A stretch of 64,000 nucleotides of DNA from Pirellulaceae bacterium. Its GTDB lineage: Bacteria > Planctomycetota > Planctomycetia > Pirellulales > Pirellulaceae. Positions within the stretch are counted from its first letter, which is position 1; each line of letters begins with the position of its first letter. The DNA lies in assembly GCA_028280445.1 (NCBI GenBank), contig JANQLU010000014.1, positions 27,464 to 91,463 of the forward strand, read 5' to 3'. This document shows, one piece after another, positions 35,308 through 44,202 of this stretch. Below the pieces are notes generated by a model. That model had not been told where the DNA came from and did no database searches. It was given only the letters and a program-made list of their open reading frames with translations. A program made the position numbers and the translations under genes.

Positions 35308-36551
35308 TTCTTGATTCGCATTTCTTTTTTGGCCAATTCATATTTGGCTTTGAGGCCCGGAATTAACCGTTGTGCATTTTGAAAATAGATCTTTGCCAGG
35401 ACGGCCCGCGGAAGTCCGACTCCATAAATTCTCCAGAACCCCTGCGGTGGAAACTCTTTTTCGCTATAAGGAAAATATTCGTCTAACGTTTCGAGAAAAC
35501 GCCAATAATAGGTTAATCGCAACTCCGGCCACGGACCATCAGTTCCAAATAAAACGCGGTCACGATACTCGATCAAAAACTCGCGTGCTGAATAAGGTTG
35601 TCGTCCCAACTCTCCAATCCGCGATGCCAGTTCGACATACATATTAGGGTATTTTTCCAACCACTGGGCGACGCTCTTGAGATCTTCAGGGTTGTTTGCC
35701 ATGTGCGCACAAATAAATTTTGTACGCGGGTGACGGGCAATCACGCGATTTCGCGCGGCAAGCAACTCCTCGCGCGATGGAAAACCACGACCATGAAAAC
35801 TCCAATCGGGATGTCGCGACAGCTCTTCCCAACGCTCGTTGGTTTTATCAGTCGGCAGAAAAAATGCAGCCGGATCAGCGGTATGAATCAAAATCGGCAG
35901 ACCGAGTTCGCCGCACGTTTTCCAAATCGGATCCCAGCGTCGATCATCGATTTTGATCAGTGAACCGTCGGGGTTTTTGTAGCCCAACCCAAACTGCTTT
36001 AAAAATTTCAGACCACTTAGCCCTTTTTTGTGAGCGTCACGAATCTGCTCAACGACGTTTCGCCCGAAATCGGCGCGATGACAATCCCAGGTTTTTGGAT
36101 CGTCGCGTTTTCCACGACCGACCCAATCGACGCGGGCAAAAACCACGAACCGGTTTTTGTGCTTTTTCCAAAGAAAATCCGTGTGGTCAGTAAACGCTCC
36201 GCCAAGTTGTCCATCGAGACTGACGCAAACCGCAATATTGTGTCGATTCATGGCATCGACAAATGCATCGCGCCGTTGCTGGTCTCCCTTGAGTCGAAAT
36301 CCAAAATGGGTATGGACGTCGACAACCGGATAACGCGCTTTTTTGAGTTGGGTGGTTCGTCCTTTCAACATCGATCGAGGGCGGAAATCACGCAACTGGA
36401 GACCATCGTCGCGGGTGTTCGATTCCTGAACCTGGCGGTTGGATTGCGGCGGCTGTTGTGCCGTTCGTAAATTCTGATTTGACGAAACGATCAAACCGCC
36501 GGTGGTAGCGGCAACGAAAATCAACAAGGCAAATCCTAGTTTGTTGTGCAT
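35304..36551 (-). CDS. Exported amidohydrolase-2 family metal hydrolase
   Basis: A 415-residue protein with a signal segment (LGFALLIFVAATTGGLIVSS). Its TIM-barrel amidohydrolase core carries the metal-binding motif DVHTHFGF, a conserved KFLKQFGLGY stretch, HTADP, FICAHMANNPEDL and the C-terminal DGPWPEL. It belongs to the amidohydrolase 2 group whose substrates are mostly aromatic or lactone compounds; the actual substrate is unknown. It overlaps the membrane-protein gene by four bases and follows the nitrilase gene after 24 nt, forming an operon. Confidence 0.9.
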   Translation of the reverse strand: MHNKLGFALLIFVAATTGGLIVSSNQNLRTAQQPPQSNRQVQESNTRDDGLQLRDFRPRSMLKGRTTQLKKARYPVVDVHTHFGFRLKGDQQRRDAFVDAMNRHNIAVCVSLDGQLGGAFTDHTDFLWKKHKNRFVVFARVDWVGRGKRDDPKTWDCHRADFGRNVVEQIRDAHKKGLSGLKFLKQFGLGYKNPDGSLIKIDDRRWDPIWKTCGELGLPILIHTADPAAFFLPTDKTNERWEELSRHPDWSFHGRGFPSREELLAARNRVIARHPRTKFICAHMANNPEDLKSVAQWLEKYPNMYVELASRIGELGRQPYSAREFLIEYRDRVLFGTDGPWPELRLTYYWRFLETLDEYFPYSEKEFPPQGFWRIYGVGLPRAVLAKIYFQNAQRLIPGLKAKYELAKKEMRIKK

Positions 36552-36575
36552 CTGAATCTCACCAGTCGAGGGGGG

Positions 36576-37454
36576 TTAGTCGTCAATCCATCGTCGCACC
36601 AGTCCCGAATATGCGTCGATGCGACGGTCGCGTAAAAAAGGCCAGTGGGTGCGCGCTGTTTCAATCATACTCCAGTCGCATTGCGCCAGGATCGTGGCGT
36701 CTGAATTATCGGGCGCTTGAGTGATGATTTCACCGTAAGGGTCACAAATAAAACTGTTACCCCAAAATTCAATGTGATTTTCTACACCGACGCGATTCGG
36801 GGCGGCAACAAACACGCCATTGGCGATAGCGTGAGACCGCATCATGGTTTGCCAAGCCGAAACTTGCGCCCTCCCGCAGGAAAGCTTGTCTTCGGCCAAC
36901 CAGCCAATCGCAGTCGGATAAATCAGGATTTGTGCTCCACTGAGTGCAGTCAGTCGGGCAGCTTCGGGAAACCACTGATCCCAACAAATACAAATTCCGA
37001 TTTTGCCAACGGACGTGTTGAACGTTTGGAAACCGAGATCGCCGGGCGTAAAAAAGAACTTTTCGTAATAAAACGGGTCATCGGGAATGTGCATTTTCCG
37101 ATATTTGCCCGTGATTTCGCCATTTCGCTCGATGATGACCGCCGTATTGTGAAAAACTCCAGCGCTGCGACGTTCAAACATACTGGCAACGACGACGATT
37201 TTTAATTCGTCGGCCAAACGGGAAATGGAATCAGTCGTCGGCCCCGGAATCGATTCGGCTAATTTAAATTTTTCGTGATCTTCAGATTGGCAAAAATAGC
37301 GACTGGAAAACAATTCCTGGAGACAGACCAGATCAGCCCCTTGGCCAGCGGCGTGACGAATGGCGGAGAAAGCTGTTTCGATGTTTTGCTGCTTATTTTC
37401 AACGCAGCTTGATTGCACGACAGCGACGGTCGGATGGGACGGATCTGCAAGCAT
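36576..37454 (-). CDS. N-carbamoylputrescine amidase-type carbon-nitrogen hydrolase
   Basis: A 292-residue nitrilase-superfamily enzyme. The Glu-Lys-Cys triad is visible as LQELFSSRYFC (Glu), GKYRKMHIPDDPFYYEKFFF (Lys) and GICICWDQWFPEAA (Cys). The DQWFPE and HIPDDPFYYEKFFFTPGD context is characteristic of N-carbamoylputrescine amidase, the last step of polyamine synthesis from agmatine. Agmatine deiminase is not in the window, so the pathway cannot be confirmed here. It heads the minus-strand operon with the amidohydrolase. Confidence 0.92.
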   Translation of the reverse strand: MLADPSHPTVAVVQSSCVENKQQNIETAFSAIRHAAGQGADLVCLQELFSSRYFCQSEDHEKFKLAESIPGPTTDSISRLADELKIVVVASMFERRSAGVFHNTAVIIERNGEITGKYRKMHIPDDPFYYEKFFFTPGDLGFQTFNTSVGKIGICICWDQWFPEAARLTALSGAQILIYPTAIGWLAEDKLSCGRAQVSAWQTMMRSHAIANGVFVAAPNRVGVENHIEFWGNSFICDPYGEIITQAPDNSDATILAQCDWSMIETARTHWPFLRDRRIDAYSGLVRRWIDD

Positions 37455-37628
37455 TCGTATTCTTTTTTGAGCAGGGTGATTTACGCCTTGGCAATTTCAT
37501 CAACTAAGTTGAGAATAACGCTCTTAATGTCTCACTGCCGCTAGACAAAATCAACGACCGACGAGCCCGATCTCGTCAACATCGCCGAAAATATAACGTA
37601 ATTGCCGGCTGGCAATTCGATAAAAATC

Positions 37629-38381
37629 ATGACTCAAGCATCTGTCAATACATCGGAATATCCTGCTCCAGAATTTGAAAAACCGCCCATCGGGCTTTTT
37701 ATCACCGGGACGGATACGGAAGTTGGAAAAACATACGCCAGCATTTTGATTGTTAAATCCCTGGTAGCCGCCGGTTACCGCGTGGGCGTTTACAAACCGA
37801 CCGCGTCAGATTGTATGACGGACGGCAAAGTGGTTGTTTCCGAAGACGCATTAGCGTTGTGGGAAGCCGCTGGACAACCGCTTTCGGTCAACCAGGTTTG
37901 CCCACAGCCGTTTCGCGCACCTTTGGCTCCACACCTGGCGGCACAAGTCGAAGGCAAAAGAGTCGATGGCGATTTACTGCGGCAGGGAATCTCTGACTGG
38001 TGTGGCCATTGCGACATTATGATTGTCGAGGGAGCCGGAGGTTTAATGTCACCGATTTCCGAAGACGAATTTGTCGCTGATCTGGCGCTGGATTTTGGTT
38101 ATCCGATGATCGTGGTCGCGCCAAACGTTCTCGGCGTGATCAACCAAACATTGCAAACCTTGATTACTGCGGCCTGTTTTCGTGAAGGGATCGATGTTGC
38201 TGGAATCGTCCTGAATGACGCTCAGTCGTTTCAAGATGATTTGAGTATGGGAAGCAATCGCGAGGAAATATCCAGCCGCACGCGCATTCCCGTCCTGGCC
38301 CATTTAAATTACGAGGCGACGGAATTTGACGGCGCCGTTGACTGGTTTGCTATTGCGACAGATGGTTTGCAATCCGAATAA
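37629..38381 (+). CDS. bioD: ATP-dependent dethiobiotin synthetase
   Basis: BioD forms the ureido ring of dethiobiotin from DAPA with CO2 and ATP. The P-loop is FITGTDTEVGKT (residues 25-35, using the ATG at 37629), followed by the conserved KPTASDCM region and the Mg/ATP-binding EGAGGLMSPI loop. The TTG at 37602 in frame adds nine residues and is less likely. The stop is only two bases before the selenoprotein gene, suggesting co-transcription. No other biotin gene is adjacent. Confidence 0.93.
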   Translation: MTQASVNTSEYPAPEFEKPPIGLFITGTDTEVGKTYASILIVKSLVAAGYRVGVYKPTASDCMTDGKVVVSEDALALWEAAGQPLSVNQVCPQPFRAPLAPHLAAQVEGKRVDGDLLRQGISDWCGHCDIMIVEGAGGLMSPISEDEFVADLALDFGYPMIVVAPNVLGVINQTLQTLITAACFREGIDVAGIVLNDAQSFQDDLSMGSNREEISSRTRIPVLAHLNYEATEFDGAVDWFAIATDGLQSE

Positions 38382-38383
38382 CC

Positions 38384-38923
38384 ATGGCCTTCATTAAATA
38401 TTTGACCGACGAAGAAATCGATTCGGCAGATTCTGTTGATGACACCGACAACATTTTGCGTATCCATTCGGTACACGCCAAAGTCATGCGGTTGCATTAC
38501 GATTTATACGTTGAATTGATGCGCGGCCCGGGACCACTGTCGACGGCACAACGGGAATTGATTGGTGTTGTTGTCAGTTCGATCAATGGCTGTCTCTACT
38601 GAACGGTCCACCATAGTCGCGGTCTGCGACGAGCGTTGATCAAACAAGGCAGCGAAGTTGAACAGGCAAATCGCCTGGTGAATCAGCTTGCTGAAAATCC
38701 GGAAAACCTTGAGTTGCCTGAATTGGCGGAACACGACGTGATCATGCTCCGTTATGCCGTCAAGCTGACAAAAGAACCAGCGAAAATCAGTGCAGATGAT
38801 GTCGTGCAATTACGCGGCGCCGGATTCGACGATTGTGCGATACATGACATTTGCAACGTCACCGCCTATTTTGCTTTTGTAAATCGTGTCGCGGACGGCC
38901 TCGGTGTTGAGCTCGAAGACTGA
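38384..38923 (+). CDS. CMD/AhpD-type peroxidase-related selenoprotein (TGA = selenocysteine)
   Basis: A single 179-residue carboxymuconolactone-decarboxylase-type protein is read through an in-frame TGA at 38600-38602. Upstream of it the frame has IGVVVSSINGC with C70, LY and then U73; downstream it reads TVHHSRGLRRAL with H77, so the active-site pattern CxxUxxxH aligns with the family CxxCxxxH. The downstream half (LPELAEHDVIMLRYAVK and FAFVNRVADGLGVELE) is in the same frame and fully family-like. A GTCGC-GGTCT-GCGAC hairpin lies 18 nt after the TGA. AhpD-like proteins reduce peroxides with paired thiols; a selenol would make this more reactive. The gene follows bioD after two bases. Confidence 0.9.
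38600..38630 (+). promoter_or_regulatory. Putative bacterial SECIS element (UGA plus hairpin)
   Basis: The UGA at 38600-38602 is followed 18 nt later by a GGTCT loop (38621-38625) on a perfect five-base-pair stem (38616-38620 with 38626-38630). As I recall, the E. coli fdhF SECIS has the same GGTCT loop at the same distance from its UGA. The bulged U known from fdhF is not evident. Function is inferred, not tested. Confidence 0.85.
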
Positions 38924-39005
38924 TTGTTGGCAACGCAAACCTGTTATCCGCGATGCCGTACTGTTAAGCTATAAGCATCATTTTTCTTCAATACAGGGTT
39001 TTACA

Positions 39006-40868
39006 ATGCTTGTTCGTTTTTTGTTGCTCGCGATCATTTTGGTCGGCCCCATTCATATCTCCAGCGTCAGTGCCCAGGATCGCGGGAGACTATCGGATCG
39101 TTATACAAAAAACGAATACCAAATCGCGATGCGCGACGGAAAAAAACTTCATACGACCGTCTATGCACCGAAAGACCGTTCGAAAAAATATCCGATCGTC
39201 ATGAAACGCACACCGTACAGTTGCGCGCCGTATGGCAAAGACAGATTCTCACGGCGGATTGGGCCATCTCCGGTGATGGAACAAGACGGATACATTTTTG
39301 TCCATCAAGATGTCCGTGGTCGTTGGATGTCGGAAGGAAAATATGACAACATGCGACCCCATGTCAAAGGGATGACTCCGATCGACGAAAGCAGCGATAC
39401 CTACGACACCATCGAATGGCTGCTGAAAAACGTTCCCAACAATAACGGCAAAGTTGGCATCTGGGGCATTTCATATCCCGGGTTTTATTCAGCCGCCGCT
39501 TTGCCCGAACATCATCCCGCGTTGGTTGCTGTTTCGCCCCAAGCTCCTATCGCCGATTTCTATTTTGATGATTTTCATCACCAAGGTGCATATGTGCTGA
39601 TGTATTTCTTTGCGACGCCGACGTTTGGCTATCAGAAATCGATGCCAACCACCCGTCGCTGGTACAAAACGCCATCGTACCCGGGTCGCGATCCCTATGA
39701 TTATTTTTTGAAAATGGGCCCGTTGTCCAACGCCAAGAAATTTTATGGCAAAGACAATTTCTTTTGGCAGCAGTTGGTGGAACATCCAAATTACGACCAA
39801 TTCTGGCAAAAACGCAGTATCTTGCCGCATCTCAAAAATGTGAAAGCCAATGTGATGACCGTCGGTGGTTGGTTTGACGCCGAAGACCTGTACGGTCCGC
39901 TGAACATTTATCGAGAACTTGAAAAAAATAATCCCGATACATTTAACGTCCTCGTGATGGGACCTTGGCAACATGGCGGCTGGGCCCGCGGCTCTGGGAC
40001 GTCGATGGCTGGCAATCTCGTGTTTGGCGAGAATCTGTCAACCAATTATCAAAAACAAGTCGAAGCTCCATTTTTCCGACACTTCCTCAAAGGCACTGGC
40101 GAAAAACCAAAATTCGAAGCCATGATGTTCGACTGCGGCACCAAACAATGGCGGAATTTCAAAAAATGGCCGCCAGCCAAAGCGCGGACGGTCAAGATCT
40201 ATCCGTATGCCAATGGCAGCCTGTCGATGTACAAACCAACCGGCGATGGAAAATCAACTTTTGTCAGTGACCCAGCGGCGCCCGTTCCGTATCGCAAACG
40301 ATCCGATATGACTTTCCGATTCACCCCGCGGCCCTACATGTCCGAGGACCAAAGTTTTGCCACGGGACGTAAAGATGTTTTGGTTTATCAAACGGGTATT
40401 CTCAAAGAAGACATCACTTTGGCTGGACCGATTACCGCGCATCTCAAAGTTTCAACTGACAAAACCGCGGCTGACTGGATTGTGAAAGTTATTGACGTTT
40501 ATCCCGACGATACGCCAAATCATCCGCGAACACCTCGCGGTGTCAAACTAGCCGGGTATCAACAAATGGTTCGCAGCGAAGTTCTCCGCGGTCGATTCCG
40601 CAATGGTTATGACAAACCTGAACCGTTTGTTGCCAACAAAATCACCAAGGTCAGCGTTCCCCTGCAGGACGTGTTTCACACGTTTAAAAAAGGACACCGA
40701 ATCATGATCCATGTCCAAAGTTCATGGTTCCCACTGATCGACCGCAATCCGCAGACCTACGTTGACAATATTTTCAAAGCCAAAGCTTCAGATTTTGTCA
40801 AAGCGAATCATACGCTCCACCTCGGAGCTGACAACGACACGCATTTCGAAGTGAAGATTTTGAAATAG
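39006..40868 (+). CDS. Exported CocE/NonD-type X-Pro dipeptidyl-peptidase family hydrolase
   Basis: A 620-residue secreted serine hydrolase. MLVRFLLLAIILVGPIH is a signal peptide. The first half holds the alpha/beta-hydrolase of the S15 family with GISYPG (nucleophile Ser156) and later GPWQHGGW. A helical cap and a C-terminal jelly-roll XPP_C domain (from about 400) contain LVYQTGILKEDITLAGPITA and HIMIHVQSSWFP. Such enzymes are annotated as X-Pro peptidases or acylhydrolases; the substrate is uncertain. The longer frame from 38886 overlaps the selenoprotein gene and is not used. Confidence 0.9.
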   Translation: MLVRFLLLAIILVGPIHISSVSAQDRGRLSDRYTKNEYQIAMRDGKKLHTTVYAPKDRSKKYPIVMKRTPYSCAPYGKDRFSRRIGPSPVMEQDGYIFVHQDVRGRWMSEGKYDNMRPHVKGMTPIDESSDTYDTIEWLLKNVPNNNGKVGIWGISYPGFYSAAALPEHHPALVAVSPQAPIADFYFDDFHHQGAYVLMYFFATPTFGYQKSMPTTRRWYKTPSYPGRDPYDYFLKMGPLSNAKKFYGKDNFFWQQLVEHPNYDQFWQKRSILPHLKNVKANVMTVGGWFDAEDLYGPLNIYRELEKNNPDTFNVLVMGPWQHGGWARGSGTSMAGNLVFGENLSTNYQKQVEAPFFRHFLKGTGEKPKFEAMMFDCGTKQWRNFKKWPPAKARTVKIYPYANGSLSMYKPTGDGKSTFVSDPAAPVPYRKRSDMTFRFTPRPYMSEDQSFATGRKDVLVYQTGILKEDITLAGPITAHLKVSTDKTAADWIVKVIDVYPDDTPNHPRTPRGVKLAGYQQMVRSEVLRGRFRNGYDKPEPFVANKITKVSVPLQDVFHTFKKGHRIMIHVQSSWFPLIDRNPQTYVDNIFKAKASDFVKANHTLHLGADNDTHFEVKILK

Positions 40869-40929
40869 TTCTGAATTGAAAATTTCAGTGAATGGCGAGT
40901 CCTGAGATTGAAACGTGGAACTTTCAATC

Positions 40930-43900
40930 TCATTCGTTTGCTGTTGGCGACGTTACTTCTTGTTTTCGATTCGGCGTCAGTATCAGGTACAGACACGGAA
41001 CGATTAGCAATGCCAGGAAGGTCGAAAATATCAGGCCTGCAACTACCGTTACCGAAAGTGGCAAATACACTTTCTGGCTAATCGCCAGCGGAATCAGACC
41101 CACAATTGTCGTGACACTGGTCGTCACGATAGGACGTAGACGATCAGCCGTTCCGCGAGCGGTGGCTTCGACCAACGGAGTACCCGCCCGATAATAGTTG
41201 TTCATTGTTTCGATCATGATAATTGTGTCATTGACGACAATTCCAACCAGAGCAATGATCCCCACCATCGCCATAAATGAGAACGACATCTGGAGTAGAT
41301 AGAAACCAAGAAATGTTCCTGTTAGAGCAAGAGGAATGGCCGACATGATAATGAATGGCTGTTTGAAATTGTCGAATTGCAATACCAACAATGCAAAAAC
41401 GAGGAACAACGCCAGAACCAACATCTTTCCAGACGATCCAAATACTTCTTCGCTGGATTCGGCCTCTCCCGCTATTTGATATCGATACCCAGGCGGCCAG
41501 TCAGCCGCCATCGCATCCAGTTTAGGTTGCAGGTCTGCAATGATTTCCGCGGCTGTTCTATTGTTGGTTTGGGCCATGACCGAAATTGCGCGTTCTCCAT
41601 TCTTGTGCAAAATCGTCAAAGCTGATTCTTCAAGTCGAAAATCTGTTACAGACGACAATGGCACTCGGCGACCATCGTGGCTAATCAGATTCAGCAGATA
41701 GATTTCTGCAAAGTCCATAGGTCCGCCCAACTCTCCGTTTCGGCTTGGCCAGGCATAACCCATACGGATCTTCAAATCTTCTTTGAAGTCGCCAGCAATA
41801 AATTTTCCAGTCTCGTCGCTGACCATCATCGAACGCACCTGCTGTGCAACCGTATTAGCATCGAACCCGTAAAAATGCATCGCCTCTCGATCTGGCGTAC
41901 ACCGTACGTCTAGTTTCGGTGTACCAAAATTGTTCCGCACGTCGCTGGTACCGGGCAAAGCATTCAATTCGGCTTCGACTGACAAAGCCATTTCACGCAG
42001 AACATTCATATCGGTTCCCAACAATTCGATCCGTATCGGCGCTTCGGCCGACGCACCACCCAAATCGGGAGTCATCGTCAAAACTCCACCGGGAATATCA
42101 ATCATTGCAGCTTCGATTTCCGCCCGCAGTTCCGGAACGTATTCAAAGACCATCTGGTCGCGCTGTTTTTTGGGAACAAACGAAAGTGAAAACCCAACCA
42201 GGTAGTTGCCAACGGTTGGAGAAAGTTGATCGGTCGTTGAGACGGTCGAAAATGGGCTCTTTTCGCCGACGTGTTTGGTCACATTTGCCAGGTACGGTTT
42301 TTCGAGAAAGATCTTGCCGACAATATCGGCGCATCGTTGAGCCGATTCCAGGGAAGCGTCCGGCGAAAGTTCAATGGTGATGCCCATCGTACGTCCATCC
42401 CCTTTGGGCATCATCTCGATCGGTCGTGTGCTAAAGAGCGTGTAACTGTATGCAAATATTGCTAAAGCAACGGCAATCCACATTGATGCATAAAAACGAT
42501 TGCGGACAAAAACGCGTTTCAGGAGTCCGGCCAAGGCACTGCTCGCTTTTTCAGTCATCCGATCCATCATAGTCTTTCTGACCTCCCCGCCAGTTCTGCG
42601 ATGCAACAAATAGCCTGACAATGGAACGACAAGAAAAATCGAAATCAGATAACTGGCTGCCAAACAGGCAATCGTCGTGATCGGCATCTGACGAATGAAT
42701 TTGCCTTCGACGCCTGCGATAAACAGCAACGGAGCCATGGCCAGAATCGTGGTTAAACTGCCACTGAGCGACGGAATTGCAAACGTCTTGACGGTGGCCA
42801 ATGCCGATTCGGCAAATGACTTGCCTTTAACAAATATGTTTTCATGCATGCCCTCCATCATCAGAATGAAGTCATCAACCAACAAACCGAGAGCTAAAAC
42901 CATACCAACGATAACGATGCTGTTGAGGGTGTAACCGATGGCAGCCACAATCACCAGTCCGGTCCCAAACGCGACGGGAATGGCCAACCCTGCTACCAAC
43001 GCTTCTCGCCATGTCAAACTAATCAGCAAGATGACAAACACGGCCAACATCGCTTGCCAGCCGTTGTTGAAGATACTTCGCAGGTCCGCATTGATAAACG
43101 TTGACTCATCGTAAACTGTCGTATAGCGAAGCGCCGGAGGCCAGGACGCCTTGGCTGTTTCTCGCTCAAGCAGTTCTTTGATCGCCGCGATGGTTTCAAC
43201 GGCGTCAGCACCCGGTCGTTTGGTGATCGTGATGTCGATCGCCGCTTGGTACTGTTGCTTGGGTGAATCCTGGGTCAGGTCTGCAAAATAGGTTCGCGCG
43301 TACTCCATTTCGTAGCCGCGTTTGACAACTGCCAATTCTCCCAGCAGCACCGTTCTGCCGCTCGGTGATTTTGTAATTGGAAGCTTTTGCAAATCCTTGA
43401 TGTCCCGGAAACGCGCCAGGAATCGAAATCCGGCACCAACCTCTTCACCATCAAAATCTCCCCATGGCATATCAACATTGGCACTTGCGATCGCTTGCCT
43501 GACGGCATCGGAGGTTACACCATAAGCCGCCATGCGGGCGCCGATCAATCGAACCTGAATGACTTCTTCCCGATCACCAAAAATAACTGCCTTGTTCACC
43601 CCTGGGACTCGTTCCAGTTCTCGACGCAAATCGCGAGCTACCAATCCAACGCTGGCCAGATCGTCAACGCCATGCAGCCGGAAACTGAAGATCGGCATGT
43701 CGTTTATCGAAGCGGGACTGATCGCTGGTTTACGCGCCCCTTTCGGCAATTCACCTTCTGCCTCGCTGACTTTTGCGCGGAGACGCGCCATCGCATCACG
43801 TTGCGGCACGTTTGGCCGAAACTCGACGACGATCAATGAATATCCCGCGTACGAGCCACTCTGGATTCGCTTAACGCCCTTCAGGCTCTTTAGTTGCTTT

Positions 43901-44130
43901 TCGATCTTGAGTGTTATCTCTTGCTCGATCGTTTGCGGGTCGCCCCCCGCCCATTCCGTTTGAATCATACCGACACCAATGGCCAAATCAGGATTGGTTT
44001 CCTTGATCATTCCTGAATATGCCACGAATCCGCCAACCGAAAGTGCGATCAAAGCCAGTCGGGCAAATGTGTTTCGCACAAAGAAGTATTGCACGATCGA
44101 ACGAGTTCCATTGGATGTCGGTGTACTCAT
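40930..44130 (-). CDS. RND-family efflux permease
   Basis: A 1066-residue RND transporter (AcrB/MMPL-like HAE1 layout): the first helix near residue 20, two large periplasmic loops, and helix clusters near residues 340-510 and 840-1040. Family signatures include LALGLLVDDFILMMEGMHENI (the helix with conserved Asp residues for proton relay) and VGIVVNDTIIMIETMNNYY. It exports substrates using the proton gradient with the adaptor encoded upstream. No TolC-type gene is adjacent, so a shared outer-membrane channel is likely. Second gene of a two-gene operon. Confidence 0.94.
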   Translation of the reverse strand: MSTPTSNGTRSIVQYFFVRNTFARLALIALSVGGFVAYSGMIKETNPDLAIGVGMIQTEWAGGDPQTIEQEITLKIEKQLKSLKGVKRIQSGSYAGYSLIVVEFRPNVPQRDAMARLRAKVSEAEGELPKGARKPAISPASINDMPIFSFRLHGVDDLASVGLVARDLRRELERVPGVNKAVIFGDREEVIQVRLIGARMAAYGVTSDAVRQAIASANVDMPWGDFDGEEVGAGFRFLARFRDIKDLQKLPITKSPSGRTVLLGELAVVKRGYEMEYARTYFADLTQDSPKQQYQAAIDITITKRPGADAVETIAAIKELLERETAKASWPPALRYTTVYDESTFINADLRSIFNNGWQAMLAVFVILLISLTWREALVAGLAIPVAFGTGLVIVAAIGYTLNSIVIVGMVLALGLLVDDFILMMEGMHENIFVKGKSFAESALATVKTFAIPSLSGSLTTILAMAPLLFIAGVEGKFIRQMPITTIACLAASYLISIFLVVPLSGYLLHRRTGGEVRKTMMDRMTEKASSALAGLLKRVFVRNRFYASMWIAVALAIFAYSYTLFSTRPIEMMPKGDGRTMGITIELSPDASLESAQRCADIVGKIFLEKPYLANVTKHVGEKSPFSTVSTTDQLSPTVGNYLVGFSLSFVPKKQRDQMVFEYVPELRAEIEAAMIDIPGGVLTMTPDLGGASAEAPIRIELLGTDMNVLREMALSVEAELNALPGTSDVRNNFGTPKLDVRCTPDREAMHFYGFDANTVAQQVRSMMVSDETGKFIAGDFKEDLKIRMGYAWPSRNGELGGPMDFAEIYLLNLISHDGRRVPLSSVTDFRLEESALTILHKNGERAISVMAQTNNRTAAEIIADLQPKLDAMAADWPPGYRYQIAGEAESSEEVFGSSGKMLVLALFLVFALLVLQFDNFKQPFIIMSAIPLALTGTFLGFYLLQMSFSFMAMVGIIALVGIVVNDTIIMIETMNNYYRAGTPLVEATARGTADRLRPIVTTSVTTIVGLIPLAISQKVYLPLSVTVVAGLIFSTFLALLIVPCLYLILTPNRKQEVTSPTANE

Positions 44131-44202
44131 ATTGGTTTGTATTCAACTCCAAACTTTTACTGTGCGTGCGCGCCTCGTTGCATTGGCTCGCAATTCCGAC
44201 CG

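Noticed and set aside
38384..38923. Two separate genes or a pseudogene split by TGA at 38600
   Set aside because: The reading frame is unbroken across the TGA, both halves are family-like, the TGA is exactly at a catalytic cysteine, and a SECIS-like hairpin follows. A degraded gene would not show these together.
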